Part shown: one piece after another, positions 32,863 to 44,800 of the stretch
Layout: each line of letters opens with the position of its first letter
Numbering within the stretch: the first letter of the stretch is position 1
From: Argopecten irradians
Lineage: Eukaryota; Mollusca; Bivalvia; Pectinida; Pectinidae
Assembly: GCF_041381155.1 (NCBI RefSeq)
Contig: NC_091134.1
Coordinates: forward strand, 14,634,008-14,698,007
Reading direction: 5' to 3'
DNA: 64,000 nt
The notes under the pieces: model-generated
What the model was told of the DNA's origin: nothing
Databases searched by the model: none
What the model saw: the letters and a program-made list of their open reading frames with translations, nothing else
Position numbers and translations under genes: made by a program

Positions 32863-35800
32863 CTGCAAAAACAACAAAGGAGAATTTAATTGACAAATGT
32901 TTTCAATCCATAATTGCGGGTATTCTTTTCGCAATATGGCGTGGCAAATTAAACAGCATATGCAATCATCATTTTCCTGCAATATCATTTTAGATGTTTA
33001 CATCTTGTCCTTTGCTGTTTCAATTTCGTCTCAAATAACTCTGGTATTGGGAGATGTCGCCGCCTTTCAGATTTAGAATAATGCATTTAGGTGTTTTATA
33101 CTATTTTGAGACCACGATGGAATATGTTGTTTCCTTTCCATGGTGATGTAAATAAAAATATATATCGCATATTTTGTTTTAATATTTGAATGCATTTCTA
33201 AACTTATTTTTTATAATAGACTTAGTTTAATGGGGTAAAGAAGAGACGAAATTAAGATTGAATCAATTAGATATCATGTATCCCGAATCTCAAATAGCTT
33301 AACAAAATACACAAGGCATTGTTACACAACTTGATGATAACATGTAATATGATTTAGAATAACATCTCGGTTTACGCATTTGCTTAAGCGGGATACTCGG
33401 ATTCCTAGTTACAGGGTTTATTTCATATATAACAATTTAAAAAACAAAATAATCAAAACGTCTTACCTAACAGTAACCAGATTGAAAACCGCATCCAAAC
33501 AGTATAAGATAATGACGTCATCATGAATATATTCAGCAGCAGTGACGTCAGTGGCACAAAGGGAACATAGGGAGCCCGATATATCAGTCGGGTCTGATTC
33601 TGCGGCTGTTTGGTTATTAATATTGTCGTTGTTACCAAGGAGATTGCACAACAAAGGATTACAACTAAAGCCCACCATGACGCGTTTGTGACGTAACATC
33701 CGGCAAGCTTAATAAACAAGGCTAGCACCAGGCACGAAATTATATACAGCACGAGGGCTATAGACACTGTCCGTAACGTCCGACTTGTTGGTTCCAGTGG
33801 AATGTCGTTAGGAACCTGGAACAGACTGCTGATACTTCCAGACGGCGTTGTCTTAACAACACTATCCATTTTCTGATACGTCATTCCTCTTTGCACACCG
33901 CCCGTGAGTGACTGGGATTCAGTTCCCTCAGACATTATACTTTGTTGCGGGCGAGTTTTTGGTTTAGTGCGTGTATCTGTTGAATAACCACCGGTTGTAT
34001 ATGGTAGATCGTACACGAACTCTGTACATTGCATATATCTACTGTCATCCATGGAGTCATATTCTTGATATAGGCCAATATGTCCTGGTTGATAACGCTG
34101 ACATAACACACAGAGAGACACCATAGAGAAGGATAATAAGGTACCTATAGCCATCATTTCGATCAACACTTCAAGGCAGAAACACGTAGCAAAAGTTGCC
34201 GCAATCACACCACCAAACAATGTACCAAAACAGGATATGCCGGTATTGGTTTTACAAACGGGATTATGTCCGAGACATTTGGATATAACTTTGTCGTTTG
34301 ACATGGCGTAAAGAATCCTAGGAACAGCGAACAGACAACCAAGCGTAGATGCTATCAAACCACATATACCGCCAATTCCAATCACGTATTTTGATCCGTC
34401 TATGTTTCTCGCCTCAAATGCCAAAGGTAGTGCTACTTCGTCCGTAAGTTTGTTCCATGGGAAGGTCAAGGTCAAAGCACACGTGACTAGGAAGTAAGTT
34501 GCGAAGAAGACAGCCATTGTTGTAAATATGGCACTGACTGTGACCTTGAGCGGTTCCTTTGTGTCCTCGGTACTGCTCGCGACCACTTCCACACCAGAAA
34601 AGGCTACAAATAGCGTCCCTGCCCCACTCACTACCTGAAAAGATAAGCTGCTAAATTTAGTTGCCTTTTATCATGCAATAGGGGGGTAGTATCAGGTACA
34701 ATTGCAACGCCCTATCTGCATGGCACAGCATTACCTTATAAAAACATAAATATTCAATTATTTTATGATTCGTTAATCAGATTTTTAAATCATAGCCTCT
34801 TGTCACTTCGATAGGTCTAAATAGGAATAATATATAGTGTAATAGAATGGCTCACGAGACTCTAAACCGCCATTCAGAATTTGCCTCGGAGGATCACGAT
34901 TGGCCTCGCGTGGCCAGCAGCGCTAACCTTCCATCCGTCATGGCCGTCGGATCCATGTCTCAACTGGAGGACACGTTCATCAACGTCAAACAAACTTTGA
35001 GTTCGATTACCAATTGATCGACTTCGGTTGCTTTAATTAGCAGCAAATGTTAGCTCGATCAAGTTTATTGCCGAGATGTCGGTAGAAATGCAGACATTTG
35101 TATAGCTCTGTGATCCGAAGACGGAACTCCGTGGTGATGTAAATTGTTGGATGTGACAAAGATTGACAACTGTTCTTATGACTAGTCAGCTTCGTATTTA
35201 CATTAGCCGTTATTGTTTTACGTCCTTTTGATAGAAGTTATTGTAAACAAACTTATTTTCATGTAGGATTTAATTATGCCTATTGTATTTATCGGGCAGT
35301 TTTAACTCACAAAAATAAATAGTCGCAAAACAATTCAAGTCAAATAAACAGAAGCCGTGAAATAAAACCGCCGCGACAATAAGCGACATTAACAAAATGC
35401 TTTTGTATGCGATTTACTTTAGGTCAAATAAACTTTTTTTAACTGAACATTGCGAAAATCTTACAATTCAAACAGTCTTTTGTATTTAACGTCACGACCA
35501 AAGAACAATTGTGAAAGTTTATCATCATTACATAATATCTAATCAAGTTAATTTTGCTGAAAGTATTAATTATTTTTTCCGCTACATTTATGATTTTAAA
35601 CAATTAAACAAGTGAACATTGTAAACTGTTGTATATGATCCCACTGTGGGTGGTATTCATCCTACCACAGCATGTCCTATCGTCATTGCTAGTCTGCAAA
35701 TAGTTTCTGTCTTCGCGGCAGCATAAGAATGTAGTATAATCCTCATTAAGTTTATTATTTTATCTTTTTATTATTTTATTTCGTTGGTTTTATCGAATTC

Positions 35801-38800
35801 TCATTAGTGCGTTTCGTTAGTTCTATCGAATAAATGCGGCGTCTAGCATCAATCGAATAAATACGACGGAAAGAAGGCGGCTCAATCTGGATTTAAACGA
35901 ACTCATTGTTAGACGATGGTGTTGGTAGACGAACGCGCCGCAATACACTACATCCGCCCTCGTCTCTATCATTGCGAGTTATCTTCAGTTTAATTTGCAT
36001 ACCAATTATCGTTCATGACACGTTTTGTCCTCGTTCGATTAAGCACAACGTGAATTAAAGGTATACTTTTTAATATAATGAAATATTTCAGTTAGCTTTT
36101 CAGAAAATGTATGTCGGTCTCCTGACATCAATTTCTACGTAATTGCAGATATCATTATTTTCTGATTATAACGCACCGCTGATTGCGTCAACTTGATTGT
36201 AGTGTTGTTGAATAGCGCCTCACTTCCGTCAGTCGCTCTAGCGTAATCATAGGCTTTGTGGTGAGGATTTATCAAAGAGTTATATTTGATGTTGCTTAAA
36301 TTAATCTTTGTTATAATTTATTGATTTCACAAATTCTGCAGCCATAAGGCCTAAATGAGAGCTAATTCTAATCTAGTGAATGTTAGAGAACAAAACTTAA
36401 TATGTCGATTTCAGCGAGATGAAACTGTAATTCTATCAAAAATCTATCTTAATTAAGCCAGGTTTAAATTCAAGGGCACACGAAAATCATCAAGTGGCAT
36501 TCACTTCAGAAATAGTAATTTTGTTCAATTCCTTGGCCTTGGAATTTATCATCGATGGCATCTGGCGTGCAATGCACACTCACCCCTGTGAAACCAAATG
36601 GGAAGAAACCAGGCGGGTCTGTCCAGTTTTCGTGTCGAACATGGAAAAATCCTACGCACATTAGACACAAAATTACAAGTCCGTTCAGGAAGGTGAAAAT
36701 ACAGCTCACTACAGCAGATACCTAAAACCAAAAAAAAATGATATCAGATTTCCGCTGCGATCTTTAGAGTTGGATTGGGATTACATCAATATATGCAAAA
36801 ATGTTAATGATGGAAAAAAGTAAACTTTTCAACAGGGCTCAATGACACGAAATGTCGTATAGCCAATGACTACAGCGAGAATGGTTTCGCGATGAAGTGA
36901 CTGATCGCGGAATTTTGAATCGTTAAAATTGCATTGTCTTGTGTCCTTATCGCGGATATTGTAATGTGTCAAAAACATTGGCTTCGCGGTTAGTAACGGT
37001 CTTAATAAGAAAACATAACTGTTAATGGGACTGACACAGCTTATTGAAATTATCTACATGAGTATGGGGCTGACACAACTTATTGAAATTATCTACATGA
37101 GTATGGGGCTGACACAACTTATTGAAATTATCTTCATGAGTATGGGGCTGACACAACTTATTGAAATTATCTACATGAGTATGGGGCTGACACAACTTAT
37201 GAATATCTATAGTAGGACACTTATTGAAATTATCTACATAGTAGGGTTACGACTTATGAAATTATCTACATTGTTAATGGGACTGACACAGCTTATTGAA
37301 ATTATCTACATGAGTATGGGGCTGACACAACTTATTGAAATTATCTACATGAGTATGGGGCTGACACAACTTATTGAAATTATCTTCATGAGTATGGGGC
37401 TGACACAACTTATTGAAATTATCTACATGAGTATGGGGCTGGTACGACTTATTGAAATTATCTACATTAGTATGGGGTTGACACAGCTTATTGCAATTAC
37501 ATGTATATACATGAGTGGAGTAATACAATAAGATATCTTAGTGCAGTCATATATCAAAAGAAAGAAAACAAGATTGCCGTTTTGTTGATTAATTACTTCT
37601 GTAATAGGATTACACTACTAAGTTCACAAACCTGAAATACGATTACTTAGTTTTTAATACGTGGATTTTATCTAGTAGTGCTTTAAATCCATACAAACAA
37701 CAGGGATGGAAAGTGTACCTTAACATCAATGATAATGATACTTAAGGCCACGAAGACGAGAGCACAGGCGACAACATCCGGGCTATCTGACGCTCCTGGA
37801 CCTAACGACCAATGAAGTTGTCCCTCAAAGTATCTATAAATAAAAAAAAAAAGACAAAAAAAAACAAAAACAAAAAACAGAAGTTTTCAATGAGCTTGCT
37901 TTTTCTGTTTCAATCCAAAATACTTCAATAAACAATTTTATACAAAGTTTACGCTTGATTCCATATTATATTATATGCATTCATTTTTGTCTGAAATGGT
38001 TTGGTCGTCACATTTTTGTCAGTTCTCGGATCTCTTTCTAATCAAATGTTTCATTGTTCACTCATCGTTGTTATCACCGAGTACTAGTTGACATTGCTGG
38101 TTGATTGATTTTCTATTAACAACAAAGGTTATTTTAGTACCTGAGTGAGTTATCTAATATTAAATTAAAAGCATTATTCTCAATATCCTTTTTGTTATGA
38201 AGTCGGACAAAAAAACCGGACGGACATTCCTTTCCATAGACGCTTCGCTTCGCGTCTATGAGGAATGTCTGTCCGGTTTTTTTTCTATGACTGAATGTCC
38301 GTCCGTTTTTGTCGATGGCTTCATAACCTCAAAAGAAATTGAGAATAATAACCTTACTTTGATATATATATAGCTATGTCTCTATTGTTCACCATTACAA
38401 GAGAACAATACTAACCCTTTGGTAAAGCATTAAGGATCCGTGATCATCTACGTTGCTATATAAAACTAAAGTATTATGATTTATTTAGGACGAAAGTTGT
38501 GGACCATGATGGGTCGTATTATTTTGATGTTAAGTCCTTATGGTATGATTCATTACCATCTCACATCCTGTACGTAAATTCTTAATCTAGGTCGACGCAG
38601 CCGTCAAGAGACATGTCACCTACCATAGTTAGGTCATATTTCTACATCCAAGACTGGTGACAAGTATTCCTAGCCTCTCGCTACCCTATTAACAATTAAT
38701 ATCTAAATGCTTTTATCACTATAAAGTCCAGAATGTTACTATCGATATAAAAGCAACCGAAAGCTGCGGCAAATTGAGGCCAATTAGGATGTGACGCTAG

Positions 38801-41800
38801 TGAAGATAGCTTAAAGATATGGATATTACACTTGGTAACATTTTCTGTTGTTTTCTCATTTACGTACACTGTACGTGTCAAATAACCATTGTTTGTTTAG
38901 TATTTAACGTTGTGCTTCGAAGCATTTTATACCGGGTATATATTATAAGCTCTTTAATATGTGGATATGAAGGATAGGGATATTTTACCCGAGGGTCACA
39001 AAATGTTATAAGTCCCGAGGCTTGCCGAGGGCAGAATATCCATATCCTTCATATCTACATATGAAAGAGTATTTTTCCCTCGAAGCTTTATTGCATTTTT
39101 ACTACTATGAATTTCCACCATTTTGAAATAAATTCTAATAAATTGCACCTGAAAGTCAATTATCCATGCAAGAAAATTGCGTGATATTTCAATGCAAATC
39201 CAGTTGTTTGTATCTTACAAGTTAACCCAGCTTATTTTATGCCAAAAAATGTTAAAATTGTACCGAAAAAAATAGTGATTTTGCAATACAGCTTCAGGCA
39301 ACATGAGTGTATTGTTCTATACTTACCAGTATTTCACGTGTATGTATAAGAGAAATTACAACATTGTACATATATTAATGTACGATAAAGTTTGCCATTC
39401 ATTTTTTAGCTAATCTTATAGACGTTATTCGACGAAATGAGCTTGAGATGAGCTTGAGGATCAAGAAAATACTATGTATTTTGGTGGAAATTTAAAGATA
39501 TACGATGAATATATTTATAAGCATGGAAATGGTTACTATAACGTTATTTTCTATCCTTACATATATGCAAATACCCAGAGTACATCACAACACAGATACT
39601 ACATTTTACGTATTTCTAAAGCGTCCACGTTACCATGTGCGAATGTCAAGTTACACAAGCCATAAGCTATATTCTATATGATTCATTCCTAATCCGTCGT
39701 GACTCATTATTGTTGATATGGAGTTACCAGTCGTCAGACATATTTGTCTTATTACATACCCTCCAAGACACGTGAAAGACATGTTCTGATGCGTCTATAG
39801 GGATTGTCTGGAATAGACGCCGATAAATTTACGTAAAGGTCAATCGGTTCTGTGTTGATTTATTTTTCCCGTGCAAAGTCGTTTATCCGGCATGGATGGT
39901 CGGGACACTAGCCCCGTAAGAGTGATATCAACATATTTACAAACTAAGAGACATCATTATGCAGTGTAAGCAACACACACGGAAAGTGTTTTATGTCTTT
40001 AATAGAAAATATTTGTAATTGCATATAATCTATTGTACCAGAAATGTTTAAAACAACTAAAGGTTTCCTCATATTTAGACACACTCTAATTCTTTCCGGC
40101 CGAAAGATGGATGTGTTGACATTCCAAGCAAAACAAAGAACCTGATCTTGATTTATAAAAATAGTCAATAGTTGCAGTCCCGTTGGTGGTAAGTCAGTGT
40201 GAACTGTCTGTCAACCTCCTTATGTACCTACCTATGAACCGTACCATTCATAAGAACATTAAAGTATTGACTCCACGCTTTGGCTGCTGCTGCTGCCCCA
40301 ATCACGTACTCCAGAACCATTGTCCATCCCACCGTGAACGCACATAACTCCCCCAGTACTGCATACGTATAAAGGTATGAGGCACCTGCCCGGGGTAGGC
40401 GCATGGAAAACTCGGCAAAACAAATGGCTGAAACAGGTACACGATTAAATAAAATTACCAAGTAATAAAATTTAATAGTAAGACGTTACTTGGTTTTCAT
40501 TTGAATTTTTAATTATTTCCCTACTACATAATTCCATACTGACCATTTGGGATCTATCTTTTTCTGCTTTCATCCAACTATTTGTCTTGACAACGACTAA
40601 CATATATGTTTTTTTTTTTGTCGATGTGTGTATTCTGGCAAAATATTGGAATAAAAGACTTTGTTTGTTTGATTAGATTAAAGTCATATTAACAGCTATT
40701 TAGATAAACAGCACGTGGTCGGAATGTACATGTACCGTACACGACAGATTTCAGGCCCGGGTGAGTACATGTAAATGTACTGTAATTAACGTTTTACTGC
40801 ACCGGCTGATTTGCGGATTGGTATACCCTACCCGCAATAGCATTTGTTATATTCCTAAGCAAAAACATCAGACTATTAAGATAAATCATTTCTCCGGTAA
40901 TATATAGGATGCTATTGAGTGTACGGTGTACCAAACCGCAAAATGGTCGGTGGAGTAAAACATCGATTACAGCTCATTTGTTTTACCTGAAACAGGCCTG
41001 AAATTTGCACGTGGCTTCTTCCTACTAGACAGCTAATTCATATTACCTAAAACAGGTCTGAAATTTGCCGTGTACGGTACCTTTTGATCACGTGGCTTCT
41101 TTCCACTGGATAAATCTGACATCTCGAATCAAATGTTACAGGAATGAAACACCACGTGGAAACGTGCTAATTAACCAAATTGTATAGCGTCTTTTTCCAC
41201 CTTTGATTAACTGGTGTGATGTTTGTTGGCTAATCAACACCTTTAGTCATCCCCAGGACCTAACTAATAGTGGTCTTAAACTTCCAACAAAATTGAAATG
41301 ATAGAATGAAACTCAGGAACTGTAAAATACGTCAATCAATAAAGTATACTTTACACACTCACTGACACAAACTGCAGACATGTTTATTTTATCAAAAGAA
41401 TCGGTAATACACACCTGTATATTAAGTGGATATATTTAAAAACGGATGTCCTTGTTATTAATTTCGTAAAAATTGCTCATAGTTTAGAGTTTTAAATTCC
41501 TTTTTTTTCAATACTTTATTGATATCATATACATCAAATGCATTTGACATTAGGCTACGCTTATTGAAGTCGTTTACATATTAGTTCTTACCATACATGT
41601 ATATATACATTCTGCATTCATTATATTATTACAATATTTAATAGCTAAAGAGGGACAACTCCATCTTCATCTTTAAGATGATAGAATTGAGTTAAACTAT
41701 TTTGTAATCATCATTCTAATTAAAAGTTTTTAATTTAAGATTAAGAAGTAATGCATATTTGTTGATAGACTAACCTACATTCAATGTGCATTCGAGGAGA

Positions 41801-44800
41801 TATTGGGCCATACATTTTTTAACAGTATGTTGTTATCTTCAAGTGCAAAAATAGATGTCTTGGATCATCGTTATACATTGTCGATTGGTGTCATAGATAA
41901 CCTTGTCTGACTTTATAATTGCCATCGATTTGTTTTAATTAATTAAAGTCCCATTAAAAGCCAGAGTCGTGTAAGGACGGCCTTCCATGTATGCGGTGTG
42001 TTGCGTGTATGAAGTGCGGGTGCTTTTTTTGGGAAACTGCGGTATATTCAAGTTGTGTCTTCTTGTATAGTGGACCCTTGCCTTTTTATAGTGCTATATC
42101 ACTGAAGCATGCTACAGAAGACACCAAGCAACACACCCCAGCGCTATATTATTCAATGATGTACAAATAGATTGTCTAACGTTATATTATTTAAAAAGAT
42201 TGTATCGTATTTTTAAAAGCCGTTGATAGAGATTGTCGTTATAATAGCAATCGGTCTACACTGGCATAATAATGGTTATTGATATAGCTATTATTGTACA
42301 TGTAACAATGAAATGTTCATTATACCACTAACCTGATAATAGAGCTGCCACGCCTGCGAACAACACAGAGAGTACAGTGGATGGACCAGTCTGATGTTTT
42401 ACCACATGTGTAATGATGACATACACACCTATGCCTAGAGATCCCCCAACGCCTGCAACCAATGAAAGGATGTGTTATATATTTAGGCAACGCACACACC
42501 AATCAGTTAACATGTTATAAATGAAAACAAAATCAACGAATCATATTCAATATCATATCTAATGGCGTTTAACAAAGTAATAATGTCTGTTATGACCATA
42601 TGAAACGCCACTGTCCTAAACTCTACCTGTACGTAAACGCTCGATATAACACGGGTCGAATGATACTCTTCTCCGTCATCGCCATTATTTATATACTCGA
42701 TACTCCAGGGATTCCGGTAACGATCTCTATAGATGCCTTAAATATCAAACAAAACTTTCAAATGTGGGAAAAGATACACGTCGCGAGAAAATGTCGTATC
42801 TTCAACTTTTGACTTAAAGTAATGTTTTCAAAAATGTATTAATCGTCTCAAATGGTCTATTCGTGCAAATGGTGAGTAATGTGAAGGACAGAAGATGAAA
42901 TCACTTATACGATGTCGTTTTTTTTATAACAGAAGGCACGTGGCCTTGCATCTAGATAGCAACACTGTCGGACTAATCTGATCGGATGACTGTTTGATGT
43001 CTTTGGTGGCATGCCTCAGAGGAATTGCACTATTATAAGCAACATACCATACAGACATTCACACATTGCAGGCCGTTCTGAAATGACCATGGTTGTTGAT
43101 ATGACGTTACACCTAATAGCTCTATCACAAGAAGCCTTATCATTATACCACCATGCAATCATGCATAGGTTAGGCTATACATATAAGGAATGCGCGGCCA
43201 CGCGAGTACCTTAGGAGAGTTACAGTTTGTATTTGCTCACAGTGTTAAATATCGTTTACAGAAACGTGCCAAACATCACACAAACAAAACAAGCATCAAT
43301 AACTAATTACAAGCAATTTGGTAGTCGTTTTTAATAAAATAACCCAAGAGAGCAACATCTGAATTTGATTATTGTGCAATTTAAATAACAGCAATCGTGT
43401 GGCCCAACACATGTAATTATATTATCCCTAACAAATTAGTGAATACCATTCAGTAGTTGAAGCATACGTCGAACGACAGCCTCAGACACCGTAGGGTAAT
43501 GCCTTTAAAACAATTACTGTCATACGGTATATAGCGTACAAATTAATTACATATTATGTTTGTATTTGTCGTGATCGTTTACAGTAAACAATTCATCATT
43601 TACAAGCAATTTGGTATCGTAATAAAATAACAAAAATTTAGAAAAAAATGGGTTTTTAATAGTAACCCAGTGTAATTATTGGATAACAGCTACATGAGCC
43701 TGACACAAACTAGTGCATTTGGTTTTTCGCCAGACACCGAGGGTAATGGCCTTTAAAAAATTATAACATGTTGACAATTTGGATATTTAGAAATTCATGC
43801 ATTGATCGCCAGATGCTGCATTTAGAAATCATGCATTGTTATTGCACTATTTTGTTTATAATTTGACTTAATTGTACATGTACATATTCGCACAGAGATA
43901 TATGTTCGTTCTTGATTATTAAATTTTATTTTCTTGGTCACATATGTGGTTTTCATGTTTGAACACCTATCTAGAGTTTATGCTTATAACATCCTATTAT
44001 GCAGAGCCATTTGAAGACAACATGGTGAGCACAGACTTTGAAAAGTCCTTAAATGTATGAGTTGGCCTTGAAAGTCCTCAAATGAAAAGTTTGGCCAAGA
44101 AAAGTCCTTGAAATTCACCAAACGGACTTGAAAAAATACAGTTATTCTAAAATACATTTTGATTCCCCGTACAAAATTCACATTATAGCATAAAATCGAC
44201 ATGAAATTTGATCAAAGTTGTTCTGGGCGAATCAACCTGAAATCCAGATTTTTAATTCCGGTCTCCGGATCGTGTTCTCGTTCTGATTTAGACACATTCA
44301 TGAACTTCATTTAATGAACAATTTCTTCATTTTTAATCATCAGTGATGATAAATGATTCATTCAGCAATTGTTCCAAAAGTTGTAGCATACAAAGCATTT
44401 GATTTTAGTATTGATTGAATATATGTTTTATTTAATGGGGCCTTGAAAATAACAAAAAAGGCCTTGAGAAGTCGTTAAAAAGGCCTTGATTTTTTTCTTC
44501 TTCAAATTTCTGCATGAACCATGAGACAACCTCTTCCTTTGGATATATTGTTTTCGACCGAATCATCTGTCTCTTAAAATGAACCACTTTATCATTTTGT
44601 TAATTGATATATTTCAGGAAGGAAACTGACACCTTCATAAGTATGGTAGAAATCCCAGTCGTACTAGATGTTAACGCTTGCTGCACTTGTGTCGCCATCC
44701 GTATCGAATTATTTCATTAATAAAAGTTACTATTAATTGACTTAACCAACCTTATCCAAGCTAGTAATTTCCTATATTTTACCCATTTTAAATATTTATC

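Larger units (their letters stand above)
34635..36583 (-). other. SLC7A4-like intron 5
   Basis: Holds a SINE leader fragment (34655-34735), a GC-rich 56-codon frame on the + strand (34847-35017), and a CpG-rich patch near 35820-35990 with a partial direct repeat (ATCGAATAAATGCGGCG / ATCGAATAAATACGACGG). The rest is AT-rich. Confidence 0.7.
37834..40231 (-). other. SLC7A4-like intron 3
   Basis: Contains a foldback MITE (38173-38349) and a foldback element related to the satellite insertion (38945-39370). The other parts are AT-rich with no exon seen. Confidence 0.7.
40428..42332 (-). other. SLC7A4-like intron 2
   Basis: Holds a foldback element (40715-41020) and a SINE 3' half (41938-42143). 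A T-rich run at about 41500 followed by CAATACTTTATTGATATC could be an inverted poly(A) end of an unidentified retroposon. Confidence 0.7.

Noticed and set aside
34629-34631. Starting the transporter inside exon 6
   Set aside because: The upstream exons and splice sites join in frame, and the family motif PFGFTG spans the exon 5/6 junction.
37025-37531. A 168-codon frame repeating MGLTQLIEIIYMS
   Set aside because: Another 39-bp minisatellite, inside an intron; open because 39 is a multiple of three.
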